Shown one piece after another: positions 45,501-52,120 of a stretch of 64,000 bases of DNA (positions are counted from its first letter, which is position 1; each line of letters opens with the position of its first letter). The stretch covers positions 158,253 to 222,252 of the forward strand of contig CACYXD010000001.1 in assembly GCA_902778255.1 (NCBI GenBank), read 5' to 3'. The position numbers were made by a program, and so were the translations under genes. Origin of the DNA: an uncultured Prevotellaceae bacterium (lineage in GTDB: Bacteria; Bacteroidota; Bacteroidia; Bacteroidales; Bacteroidaceae). The notes beneath the pieces are model-generated. The model worked only from the letters and a program-made list of their open reading frames with translations. It did not search any database and was not told the origin of the DNA.

Positions 45501-46142
45501 ATGCGTTCGTATTCTTTCGGTATTGCCCTTCTCCTTGTATATCTTATAGAAGTAGTCACCCAGATACTCACATCCTGCATCTGCCATACTCTTTGATAAT
45601 GAGGATATGGCTTCCTTCACCTTACCCGTTTCGTCATCATTGCCCTGATCCAAACGATTGCTAAGAAAACCTCTTCGCTGAGCAAGGTGATACATAGCTC
45701 TTCCAAGTATATATCTGCCTGCCTCTTTACTAAAGTCTAACTTCTCATGCAGGCATAAATGTCTATAATAATAGGGATTCTCTTCAAAATTATCATTAGT
45801 CCGTTGCCAAGATATAAATGCCTCATCCATTGGATATGTCTTCTTTACATGCCACTGATGTAGAGCTTCGGGAGACAAATACGGACACCAACCCAATTCC
45901 ACAAGCACTTTGAGAACCTCAATTTTTCTGAGCCTTCTACGAAAATACTGCTTTCTGAGGGCACGATGGGACGTCCTATCGGCAGCCTTTGATGATTCTA
46001 TTCCCTTTTCTATCTTTACACCTTCTTGAAAGATAAGGCTACCTTTACGAATTAAGGAATAAGACCCGTCTTCATTCTTATCTACAACTGCCCAACCAAG
46101 GCTATTAGTACCAGTATCTATACCGAGAATTCTTTTCTTCAT
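42513..46142 (-). CDS. cas9: Type II-C CRISPR effector nuclease Cas9
   Basis: The 1209-residue protein cuts DNA matching crRNA spacers with tracrRNA as cofactor. RuvC-I is ILGIDTGTNSLGWAVVD (catalytic Asp ~9), followed by an Arg-rich bridge helix (SHRALRKQYFRRRLRKIEVLK, core RKQYFRRRLRK). RuvC-II is VHIEYAREL near residue 592; the HNH motif YDIEHTIPRSVGGD is near residue 680 with the Asn in SSKFNRK; RuvC-III is HHCIDAITIA near residue 854. All catalytic positions seem intact. The size is between compact (~1050) and large (~1400) II-C Cas9 proteins, as is common in Bacteroidota. The PAM-interacting C-terminus ends with NVLGEIEML. It has a promoter at 46168-46197 and is divergent from the tracrRNA. 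Confidence 0.98.
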   Translation of the reverse strand: MKKRILGIDTGTNSLGWAVVDKNEDGSYSLIRKGSLIFQEGVKIEKGIESSKAADRTSHRALRKQYFRRRLRKIEVLKVLVELGWCPYLSPEALHQWHVKKTYPMDEAFISWQRTNDNFEENPYYYRHLCLHEKLDFSKEAGRYILGRAMYHLAQRRGFLSNRLDQGNDDETGKVKEAISSLSKSMADAGCEYLGDYFYKIYKEKGNTERIRTHYTDREEHYKKEFYAICHQQNLSDEQIETLEKALYFQRPLKSQRQSVGKCTFEPKKPRVSDSHPAFEMFRMLHFVNNIKIKGPHDVELRPLSQEEYEKAKPMFFRKTKPQFDFEDIAKAIAGKGKYQYIKDAGDKAYKFNYRMTHGVTGCPTIASLMSVFGDDYVSAIAERYTLSADKTPSQMVNDVWNVLYSFSDKEKVRQWGKEKLQLDDEEAEKFSKIKLTHSFASLSLSAVNKILPWLEQGLIYSHAVLMAKVPDIVGENVWKNRGESITKELLSLIASFNPKDTTMQGTLDFCIKDILKDMCELVPGAAEKLYHPSMIETYPDAKKNDQGVYQLGSPRTNAVRNPMAMRSLHQLRKVINTLLREGTIDSQTEVHIEYARELNDANKRKAIAQWNKDRENQRKKYAEDIRKLYKQECKKDINPTDDDIIKFQLWEEQNHICLYTGDSIGICEFIGPNPSYDIEHTIPRSVGGDSTLENMTLCSSKFNRKVKKAKLPTQLSNYEEIMSRLDEWRKKIDKLRKDADHVKTHSGMDKAIKDRQIQKRHLLKLELDYWVGKYKRFQMEEVPEGFARRQGAGIGLVGKYAGLYLKSLFHKADDRSKSNVRVVKGATTAEYRKMWGIQDEYEKKSRDNHVHHCIDAITIACIEPGEYNATARYYQQLEEYERTNVNKPSFPKPWSTFTEDIKAIAQEMLVVHSTPDNMPKHARKYVQTSNGKKLALGDSARGSLHNDTYYGAIERDGQIKYVIRKELSSIKETDIENIVDDVVKEKVKQAIAEKGFKKAMEEDIFMNEKKGIKIKKVRCYTPSVTNPLHIRTHRDKSQKEYKRQFHVTLDGNYCMAIYEGEIKGKMKRTYEVVNMIDAASYFKKSADLTKCYPIAPENKNGLNFRCIVRTGTQIILLQSDDEQINLTNREDVARRFYFVAVMRSDGRIVLRYNQDARDATTLKKERKSGAYKVGESYRSEIMLSLSDFHALVEGVDFKINVLGEIEML

Positions 46143-46167
46143 ATTTATAGTTTTTAGATTTCAAGCA

Positions 46168-46197
46168 CAAAAATACAAAAATAGTGATGAAAAACAA
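46168..46197 (-). promoter_or_regulatory. Promoter of cas9
   Basis: On the minus strand, TTG-N19-TATTTTTG, 25 bp upstream of the cas9 ATG. A second overlapping TATTTTTG lies just upstream of it in the same run. Confidence 0.72.
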
Positions 46198-46216
46198 TTA
46201 TTATCACAAAAAAATT

Positions 46217-46246
46217 TTGTTGTTTCGTTATAATTATCTACCTTTG
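46217..46246 (+). promoter_or_regulatory. Promoter of the tracrRNA
   Basis: TTG-N19-TACCTTTG on the plus strand, divergent from the cas9 promoter and separated from it by only 19 bp. It predicts a transcript starting near 46251. Confidence 0.8.
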
Positions 46247-46250
46247 CCGC

Positions 46251-46332
46251 GTAAGATTTTCTACATCTTATCACAATAAGGCTATATGCCGAAGGATTTT
46301 ATCCTATATGCCCTCTTCGGAGGGCATTTTTA
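46251..46332 (+). ncRNA. tracrRNA
   Basis: Downstream of the promoter, TTTTCTACATCTTATCACAAT (positions 46257-46277) pairs with the CRISPR repeat: eleven matching bases TTTTCTACATC, then CACAA after a short mismatch bulge, as in repeat:anti-repeat duplexes. It is followed by AAGG, a small hairpin AGGAT-TTT-ATCCT and a terminator hairpin TGCCCTC-TTCG-GAGGGCA with a T-tail (46309-46332). The layout anti-repeat, stem-loop, terminator is that of II-C tracrRNAs, and the length would be about 80 nt. The ends are inferred from promoter and terminator, not measured. Confidence 0.9.
46309..46332 (+). terminator. Terminator of the tracrRNA
   Basis: A perfect 7-bp stem TGCCCTC/GAGGGCA with the stable loop TTCG followed by TTTTTATTA. 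Confidence 0.92.
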
Positions 46333-46345
46333 TTATGCGAGCAAT

Positions 46346-46372
46346 GAATCATGGTGACAGGCCTTTGACTCA
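46346..46372 (+). repeat. 27-bp dispersed repeat, right copy bracketing the CRISPR-Cas locus
   Basis: Exact copy of 40149-40175, 14 bp after the tracrRNA terminator. Together the two copies enclose array, leader, cas genes and tracrRNA (about 6.2 kb). Confidence 0.9.
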
Positions 46373-46449
46373 TAGAGGCACTGGGATAGATTGAAAGGGA
46401 AAGCAGATACGCTTACGTTTTTTAGGTAAGACATCGCAAAAACACCTAA

Positions 46450-46620
46450 CCACCTACCATAATAGGGTTGAAACCCTGATGTATAAAGGGTTTGAGGCAT
46501 GGTAGGTGTTGGCCAAACACCTACCATACACCTACCATAGTTATATAAGATCTCAATATGTCCGTTTTACATTTATGGTAGGTGTTAGGTTAGGTGTATG
46601 GTAGGTCTTTGGTAGGTGTT
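46450..46620. repeat. Array of a GGTAGGTGT / ACACCTACC motif in both orientations
   Basis: Seven copies of ATGGTAGGTGT or its complement occur in 171 bp: CACCTACCAT at 46451, 46518 and 46529; ATGGTAGGTGTT at 46499 and 46575; ATGGTAGGTC at 46598 and TTGGTAGGTGTT at 46609. Facing copies at 46499 and 46518 form a strong hairpin with the centre GGCC, and a separate GGGTT/AACCC hairpin lies at 46474-46486. No coding frame is convincing here. The sequence recalls iterons or a transcription-factor array, but its role is unknown. 46621-46758 shows nothing I can name. Confidence 0.8.
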
Positions 46621-46758
46621 TGAGCAACACATACCAGGGTTAACTTATTTATTATCAGTAGTTTACATCTAAAATGTTAGGTGTTGCTCATTTTTTGCGA
46701 AATGGCCTGTTTTTGATACTGAAACAGCATGAATGAGGATGCCAAATAGCTTGTTTGG

Positions 46759-46893
46759 GATTGTAAAGAAGCAGCAAACGGATCGAGATGTGCCGGTTCG
46801 CGACCCGCGAACCGGCACATCCTGACCCGCGAACCCCTACATCTCGGTGCGTTTACTGCCACTTCTCAATCCGTTTGCTGCTTCTTTACAATC
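46759..46893. repeat. MITE-like element: 25-bp inverted repeats enclosing nested hairpins
   Basis: The left arm (46759-46783, starts GATTGTAAAGAAGCAGC) and right arm (46869-46893) are perfect 25-bp complements. Inside, GATGTGCCGGTTCGCG and CGCGAACCGGCACATC form a perfect 16-bp hairpin with a 3-base loop, and CGAGATGT...ACATCTCG pairs around it. Immediately to the right, TTTACAATCCGTTTGCTGCTT is partly repeated in direct orientation. The central part is GC-rich compared with its surroundings. No transposase and no clear target duplication are seen. Confidence 0.8.
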
Positions 46894-46936
46894 CGTTTGC
46901 TGCTTGTTTAGGTTGCGTTTCAGGCTCCTTTACAAC

Positions 46937-47078
46937 TGAAGTGACCCCCAAAAGATGGACACTACTTAAAGGTTGGCTTCAGACCTATCACCTTGATCCT
47001 TTGACGGTTTTCCTTGTGTTTCTGTCCTTTGATTTGATAATGACAAGACCTTTGTGGGACTTTGTTGTTGTGATGCTC
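46937..47078 (-). mobile_element. IS3-family-like end with remnant of the transposase 3' end
   Basis: TGAAGTGACCCCCAAAAGATGG at 46937 closely resembles the terminal sequence of Bacteroidota IS3-family elements. Just inside it, a minus-strand frame ends with a TAG at 46962 and reads upstream-to-downstream HNNKVPQRSCHYQIKGQKHK ... IGLKPTFK, which looks like the last part of an IS3 OrfB. The rest of the element and its other end are absent. The boundary with the BspA-like remnant (somewhere 47040-47080) is uncertain. Confidence 0.55.
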
Positions 47079-47339
47079 TTAGGAAAAGTGACAGATGTGA
47101 TGTTTTTTCTGAAAGAAAGCTCTTTCACCTATGGCTGTCACCGTATATTCAGTTTCCTCATAGACAATCTTCTCTGCTATGACAATGTCACCACTATAAG
47201 GATGAGTAGCATTACTGGTTACTTCCGTTAAGCCGGTCTTCAGATTGATATAATACGCGATGCCGTCAATCTCAACAGTAACTGCGTGAATCATCAACGA
47301 CCATAAAATGGCTATTGCAACCAAGTAGAATCTTCTCAT
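47079..47339 (-). pseudogene. Truncated BspA-like leucine-rich protein
   Basis: The frame starting at 47339 (MRRFYLVAIAILWSLMIHA, a signal peptide) continues TVEIDGIAYYINLKTGLTEV and VYEETEYTVTAIGERAF, the typical beginning of BspA-type LRR_5 proteins of Bacteroidota. It stops after 86 residues. A run of six T near 47102 appears to have shifted the frame, since another frame continues AFFQKTSHLSLFPKSIT in LRR style. Downstream sequence merges with the IS3-like remnant, so insertion and deletion truncated the gene. An ATG at 47369 would add ten residues. Confidence 0.7.
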
Positions 47340-47384
47340 GGCTATATACGTTATTAGAATAATATGCAAATTAAGCAGGAATCA

Positions 47385-47440
47385 TGAATCACGGAGACAC
47401 ATGACTCACTGCAACAGGCCTTTGATTCCCCCGTGATTCA
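47385..47440. repeat. Palindromic element related to the 27-bp repeat, over the parE stop codon
   Basis: The perfect 10-bp arms TGAATCACGG (47385-47394) and CCGTGATTCA (47431-47440) enclose CAACAGGCCTTTGATTC, closely related to the core of the bracketing repeat (GACAGGCCTTTGACTC). The right arm includes the stop codon of the topoisomerase gene (47438). Confidence 0.8.
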
Positions 47441-49408
47441 CAGTTCTTCCTCTTCCTCTGGTCGGTCTTCCTCGATGACCAGGTTGTCGATGATGAAGTT
47501 CTGGCGCTCCATGGTGTTCTTGCCCATGTAGTATTCCAGGAGCTTCTGCACCTGGTCGGTCTTATGCAGGGTGACTTGCTCCAGACGGATGTCGGGACCG
47601 ATGAAGCCTGCAAACTCCTCGGGCGAGATCTCGCCAAGACCTTTGAATCGGGTGATCTCAGGATCGGGACCTAAGTCGCGGATGGCATTCACGCGCTCTT
47701 CCTCGCTATAGCAATAGCGCACGATGAAGTCGCTCTTAGGTGATGGGTGCTGGGTGTTGGCTCTTTTCGAGTCTTCATCGGCCAGCACTTGTTTGTTGCG
47801 AATCTTGGTGCGACGGTTGCGCACGCGGAACAGGGGTGTCTGCAGCACATAGACGTGGCCCTCGCGGATCAGTTCGGGGAAGAACTGCAGGAAGAAGGTG
47901 ATGATCAGGAGGCGGATATGCATACCGTCAACATCGGCATCGGTGGCCACTATCACCTTATTATATCTTAGGGTGTCCATGCCTTCCTCGATATCAAGGG
48001 CGGCCTGCAGGAGGTTGAACTCCTCGTTTTCATAGACCACCTTCTTGGTAAGCCCGAAGGTGTTCAGGGGTTTTCCCCTTAATGAGAAGACGGCCTGCGT
48101 GTTTACGTCGCGGCTCTTGGTGATGGAGCCGCTGGCCGAGTCGCCCTCGGTGATAAAGATGCAGGACTCCTCCTTGCGGTCGTTCTTGGCATCGCTATAG
48201 TGGATGCGGCAGTCGCGCAGCTTGCGGTTGTGCAGGTTGGCCTTCTTGGCGCGCTCACGTGCCAGTTTGGTGACGCCAGCCATTGCCTTGCGCTCTTTCT
48301 CGCTCTCCTGAATCTTCTGAAGCATCACATCGGCCACATCGGGATTCTTGTGCAGGTAGTTGTCTACCTCGGTCTTGATGAAGTCGCCTACATATTTATT
48401 GATGGAAGGCGGCATGGGGTGATCGGCATCTACCTGAGTGGGCATAGGAGCCATGGTGAGCGAGCCGAGCTTGATCTTGGTCTGGCTCTCGAACATCGGC
48501 TCTTCTACGTTCAGGGCGATGGCTGCCACGATACCTGTGCGGATGTCGCCATACTCGAAGTTCTTCTGGTAGAACTCCTTGATGGTCTTGGCGATATGCT
48601 CCTTGAAGGCGCTCTGATGGGTACCGCCCTGCGTGGTATGCTGTCCGTTGACAAAGGAGTAATACTCCTCGCCATACTGGTTGGCATGGGTGAAGGCTAT
48701 CTCGATATCCTCGCCCTGCAGGTGGATGATAGGGTAGAGGGCATCGGCGCTCATGCGGTCTTTGAGCAGATCCTCCAGTCCGCGGCGCGAGAGGATGCGT
48801 CGGCCGTTGTACATGATGGCCAGTCCCGTGTTCAGATAGGTATAGTTGCGGAGCATCGTCTCCACGATATCGTCATGGAACTTATAGTTGACGAACAGCG
48901 TATTGTCGGGCTCGAAATAGATATAGGTGCCGTTCTCGTCGTCAGAGGGCTCGGTGGTGTCGCTCACCAGCTTTCCTTTCTCGAAGGTGGCCTTGCGCAC
49001 GTTTCCGTCGCGATAGGAATGAACCTCGAAATGACTGCTCAAGGCGTTGACGGCTTTCACGCCGACACCATTCAGACCGATAGACTTCTTGAAGGCCTTA
49101 GAGTCGTACTTACCACCTGTGTTCAACACGCTGACGGCCTCGATCATCTTGCCCTGCGGGATGCCGCGTCCATAGTCGCGCACGGAGACACGCAGGTTGT
49201 CGTCCACATTGATCTCAATGCGGTCGCCGGCCTTCATCTTGAACTCATCGATAGAGTTGTCAATGACTTCCTTCAGCAGCACGTAGATACCGTCTTCGGC
49301 CAAGGAGCCGTCACCCAGTCGGCCGATATACATACCAGGGCGCAGGCGGATATGCTCGGTACCCGAGAGGGTTCGGATGTTGTCGTCAGTGTAATTAATA
49401 CTTTCCAT
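47438..49408 (-). CDS. parE: DNA topoisomerase IV / type IIA topoisomerase subunit B
   Basis: The 656-residue subunit supplies the ATPase and TOPRIM parts of a type IIA topoisomerase that decatenates or relaxes DNA. GHKL motifs: [17 protein letters not shown] (motif N), [29 protein letters not shown]. The TOPRIM acidic residues lie in [14 protein letters not shown] and [21 protein letters not shown] opens the protein. Length and the lack of a long GyrB insert suggest ParE rather than GyrB; the C subunit is not adjacent in this window. A -7 box TATATTTG lies upstream without a clear -33. Confidence 0.92.
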   Translation of the reverse strand: MESINYTDDNIRTLSGTEHIRLRPGMYIGRLGDGSLAEDGIYVLLKEVIDNSIDEFKMKAGDRIEINVDDNLRVSVRDYGRGIPQGKMIEAVSVLNTGGKYDSKAFKKSIGLNGVGVKAVNALSSHFEVHSYRDGNVRKATFEKGKLVSDTTEPSDDENGTYIYFEPDNTLFVNYKFHDDIVETMLRNYTYLNTGLAIMYNGRRILSRRGLEDLLKDRMSADALYPIIHLQGEDIEIAFTHANQYGEEYYSFVNGQHTTQGGTHQSAFKEHIAKTIKEFYQKNFEYGDIRTGIVAAIALNVEEPMFESQTKIKLGSLTMAPMPTQVDADHPMPPSINKYVGDFIKTEVDNYLHKNPDVADVMLQKIQESEKERKAMAGVTKLARERAKKANLHNRKLRDCRIHYSDAKNDRKEESCIFITEGDSASGSITKSRDVNTQAVFSLRGKPLNTFGLTKKVVYENEEFNLLQAALDIEEGMDTLRYNKVIVATDADVDGMHIRLLIITFFLQFFPELIREGHVYVLQTPLFRVRNRRTKIRNKQVLADEDSKRANTQHPSPKSDFIVRYCYSEEERVNAIRDLGPDPEITRFKGLGEISPEEFAGFIGPDIRLEQVTLHKTDQVQKLLEYYMGKNTMERQNFIIDNLVIEEDRPEEEEEL

Positions 49409-49498
49409 CTATCCTTTATAATAAAGTGTATTTCGGCTGCAAATATACGCAAAAAAAACGAAGTATGAAAACCGTTACCCATTTTTCTTTTATTATAT

Positions 49499-49530
49499 TT
49501 TGGAGATTTTGAATAAAAATATTACTTTTG
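49499..49530 (+). promoter_or_regulatory. Promoter of the BspA-like gene
   Basis: TTTG, a 20-bp spacer and TACTTTTG lie 23 bp upstream of the ATG at 49554. Confidence 0.75.
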
Positions 49531-49553
49531 CGATAGGAATACGTGAATCATAG

Positions 49554-50174
49554 ATGAAGATACGCTATATTACCATATTGCTTTGCTGTTTACTGTCGCT
49601 TACGACTTGGAGCCAGCACAATTGGCACAAAGGCGATTGCCTTCGTGCTTTTGTCTATTGCAACGGAAAAAAGGTAGATGCGAACTATATTATAAGAAGT
49701 ATTCCAACTGAAGTGTCTTTGGGCTATGAGAGTTATTTTAAGACCGCTATTGATACAACTCTCACTGGTTGTATTGAGGTACCCGAGAAAGTGACAGCCC
49801 CTGACGGACAGATATTCCGTGTTACCTGTATTTCACGCCACGCTTTGGCCAATTGCCGTCGGTTGACTGACGTTGTGCTACCCAACACCATTCACGATAT
49901 TGGGGACCAGTCGTTTATGAACTGCAGTTCACTACGTTCTATTGTAGTGCCTTGCGGTACGAAATACATCTGGCCCTATGCCTTCCGCGGATGTACTAAA
50001 CTGCAGCGCATAGAGGTGAGGGCTATCATGCCTCCCGACTCCTATAACGATGTGTTTGACGAGCACACGTTGCGCTTTGCAACACTTGTAGTACCTGCTA
50101 CCAGTGCCGAAGCCTATCACAATGCCTTTGTATGGAATATGTTTCGCTACTCCATACCAGATTTTGACCGATGA
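49554..50174 (+). CDS. Secreted BspA-like leucine-rich repeat protein
   Basis: The 206-residue protein has a signal peptide (MKIRYITILLCCLLSLTTWSQ). Residues ~85-185 hold three to four LRR_5 (BspA) repeats: ISRHALANCRRLTDVVLPNT, IGDQSFMNCSSLRSIVVP and IWPYAFRGCTKLQRIEV, followed by the terminal LVVPATSAEAYHNAFVW. Such proteins are exported surface or periplasmic proteins with binding roles; the ligand is unknown. It is short for the family. Its 3' end overlaps the convergent kinase gene by 28 bp. Confidence 0.88.
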   Translation: MKIRYITILLCCLLSLTTWSQHNWHKGDCLRAFVYCNGKKVDANYIIRSIPTEVSLGYESYFKTAIDTTLTGCIEVPEKVTAPDGQIFRVTCISRHALANCRRLTDVVLPNTIHDIGDQSFMNCSSLRSIVVPCGTKYIWPYAFRGCTKLQRIEVRAIMPPDSYNDVFDEHTLRFATLVVPATSAEAYHNAFVWNMFRYSIPDFDR

Positions 50175-51334
50175 GCCTTTCGCCGCTTTGCCGCCACTTT
50201 GGCTGTACTGAGGGTACAGATGCGTTGCTGCCAGAGCTGCCACTCGTTAAGCAGCGCTTCACGAATACGGTCGCGGTCGTTATCTGTGAAACGCTCATCA
50301 AGTCGGTCGGTATAGTCGTAACAGAATTGATTGACTGTCATTATCCGTTGCATGAAGTCATGCCAACGGTATTCCCATCTTGTCAGCGTGTCAGTATGCT
50401 GTTCCAGTTGGGTGCGCTCCATCTCAATATGAAGTGCCTCGATAGCTTTCTCTTTGGCGTAGGACACACGGTTCAGTTCATTGTCGAGCCGCTGCACATG
50501 CCACACCAAGAATCCCATAACGGTTAGAAATAATCCCACAACGATAACTCCTCCCCAGCGCATCAGTTGTTTGGTTTGTGATCTTTGTGTGATGATGTCT
50601 TTCTCCATTTCCTCAATACTCTGATAGCGTTCCTCGATGGGGAGCAGACATCGATTTCCAACACGCTTATAATAACTGGGTAGAGGCATCTGCCTCATCA
50701 CGACACCGATTGAGTAAATATCGTTACGGATGTCAGGTATCTGCATTGTCATCTGTTCGGGCGACATATAGCTGACAGTACCTGCTGGCTGTTTCAGTAC
50801 GGCATAGTCATCGGTGTCAGACTGACCGAAGTCTATCAGCTTTACGTGAAGTCCCTGTCTGGTGAGCATGATATTCTGTGGTTTCAGGTCGCGATGTGCT
50901 ATTCCGAGCGAGTGAACGTATGCAACGGCCTGCAACAGTTCGTCCATGATGCGGAGTGCGTCGGCATCCTTCCCACCCGTTCCCTTTTTCGTTTTGCTTT
51001 TTGTTTGCAACCACTCTTTCAGCGTTATTCCCTCAACATATTCCATCACGATGCAGGTGCCCAGCCCTTCCACTTGCTCCATTCCTATGGTCTGCACAAC
51101 ATTGGGATGCTGCATACGTATGAGTATGTCAAACTCTTTTCGAAGCATTTGGCGGGGCATCGCTTTGTCACGGTTTGCATCGTTCAGTCCCTTCAGCATA
51201 TACCAACGGCCATAGCGCTGTGCGCGTGCGATCACGTTAAAGCCTGATGTGTACTCAATAGTCAAGTCTGAAAACTGCTTGCTGACAGGCTCTGTTGTAA
51301 TTTCGGAAATATAGCAGGAATATTCTTCTTCCAT
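50147..51334 (-). CDS. Serine/threonine protein kinase with a transmembrane helix
   Basis: The 395-residue protein has a eukaryotic-type kinase domain (residues ~25-255). The Lys of subdomain II is in YMLKGL, and the Glu of helix C probably in RKEFDIL. The catalytic loop is AHRDLKPQNIML, the Mg motif LIDFGQSD, and the APE-type segment GTVSYMSPEQM. It lacks an obvious Gly-rich loop. A transmembrane helix follows near residue 278 (VIVVGLFLTVMGFLVW), then a coiled-coil or helical periplasmic region of ~100 residues. Eukaryotic-type kinases are uncommon in Prevotella genomes. It starts 15 bp after the stop of the 191-residue gene, so both form an operon. Substrates unknown. Confidence 0.93.
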   Translation of the reverse strand: MEEEYSCYISEITTEPVSKQFSDLTIEYTSGFNVIARAQRYGRWYMLKGLNDANRDKAMPRQMLRKEFDILIRMQHPNVVQTIGMEQVEGLGTCIVMEYVEGITLKEWLQTKSKTKKGTGGKDADALRIMDELLQAVAYVHSLGIAHRDLKPQNIMLTRQGLHVKLIDFGQSDTDDYAVLKQPAGTVSYMSPEQMTMQIPDIRNDIYSIGVVMRQMPLPSYYKRVGNRCLLPIEERYQSIEEMEKDIITQRSQTKQLMRWGGVIVVGLFLTVMGFLVWHVQRLDNELNRVSYAKEKAIEALHIEMERTQLEQHTDTLTRWEYRWHDFMQRIMTVNQFCYDYTDRLDERFTDNDRDRIREALLNEWQLWQQRICTLSTAKVAAKRRKAHRSKSGME

Positions 51335-51349
51335 AGATTGTTACGTTAA

Positions 51350-51925
51350 TCAGTGCAGAAGTTCAAACATTACGCCTCCCTGCTTTCCGCAGATATATGC
51401 TGTTGGAGGGTTGCTACCTTGCTTCAATTGGTCGAGATAAAGCGGCTGTCCCTCGATGATGAGTGAACAGAGGAAGGTGTCGCCAGTGGAAAGTCTTGTG
51501 TTCTTGGACGCTATAACACGAAAATGCAGGTCGCCGTTGTACTCCACGTCGCACACACGTCCTGGGCGCCACATCAGTCGCAGGCAATCGCCGCGTGTCA
51601 GTCCGTCAATGACGCTCAGTTGACGACCTAGAGACAATATGCTTGGCTGATCGTCGTTAGGCACTGTGCTGTTAGTTACAAAAGCCTCCAAATTGGCATA
51701 GCCGATGAAGTGTGCTAAGATGGAGAGCGTACTGTGGCGGGGCTCCCGCTTATCGGGCAGACGCCCCCAGATGCGTCGCAGCGTATTACGACTCAGCATC
51801 TCGCCCACTCTATTATAGATAGATTCACTAAGCTGGTCGAAATCTTTGGGAGTCTGGGGCCGTTGCCCTGTACTTTCCTCGATAGCCTGCCGTAGGGCTG
51901 CAATGTGTTGTTTGGTGATAATCAT
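51350..51925 (-). CDS. Uncharacterised protein encoded with the Ser/Thr kinase
   Basis: I do not recognise this 191-residue protein by name. The first ~85 residues (IAALRQAIEESTGQRPQTPKDF, SRNTLRRIWGRLPDK, SILAHFIGYANLEAFV) are helical and resemble the N-terminal domain of small Bacteroidota proteins found with signalling genes, with a helix-turn-helix-like spacing. Residues ~100-191 look like beta structure (GDCLRLMWRPGRVCDVEY, FRVIASKNTRLSTGDTFLC). No signal peptide. The promoter at 51930-51959 leaves only four bases before the ATG, so its mRNA seems leaderless. It is transcribed first and the kinase second, suggesting a regulator or substrate of the kinase. Confidence 0.8.
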   Translation of the reverse strand: MIITKQHIAALRQAIEESTGQRPQTPKDFDQLSESIYNRVGEMLSRNTLRRIWGRLPDKREPRHSTLSILAHFIGYANLEAFVTNSTVPNDDQPSILSLGRQLSVIDGLTRGDCLRLMWRPGRVCDVEYNGDLHFRVIASKNTRLSTGDTFLCSLIIEGQPLYLDQLKQGSNPPTAYICGKQGGVMFELLH

Positions 51926-51929
51926 AACG

Positions 51930-51959
51930 CAAAGTTACACATTTTCCGTCAGAAGACAA
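51930..51959 (-). promoter_or_regulatory. Promoter of the kinase operon, placed at the start codon
   Basis: On the minus strand, TTG-N19-TAACTTTG, with four bases (CGTT) between the -7 box and the ATG at 51925. Confidence 0.75.
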
Positions 51960-52120
51960 GGTTTAATGACAAGAAATAAGTCAGCAATTAGTATAAATGG
52001 GCTGAAATGGACTGATGCGGACAGTAAGAATGGGCTGGAATGGACAGAATCTCTTTTGCTGAAAAGTCATATCTTTGCGGAAGAAATCAACTTTACTAAT
52101 AACAAAAAACAATCAACATT

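Noticed and set aside
40149-46372. Interpretation of the CRISPR locus as a CRISPR-associated transposon or a new subtype
   Set aside because: No Tn7-like genes, no inactivated nuclease motifs and no extra cas genes are present; the content fits ordinary subtype II-C.
46677-46862. Small minus-strand frame across the nested palindromes
   Set aside because: It is generated by the GC-rich inverted repeat and has no protein-like character.
48200-49468. Long plus-strand frame of 422 codons opposite parE
   Set aside because: It lies entirely antisense to a strongly conserved topoisomerase gene; its composition is that of a reverse-strand shadow and it has no promoter.
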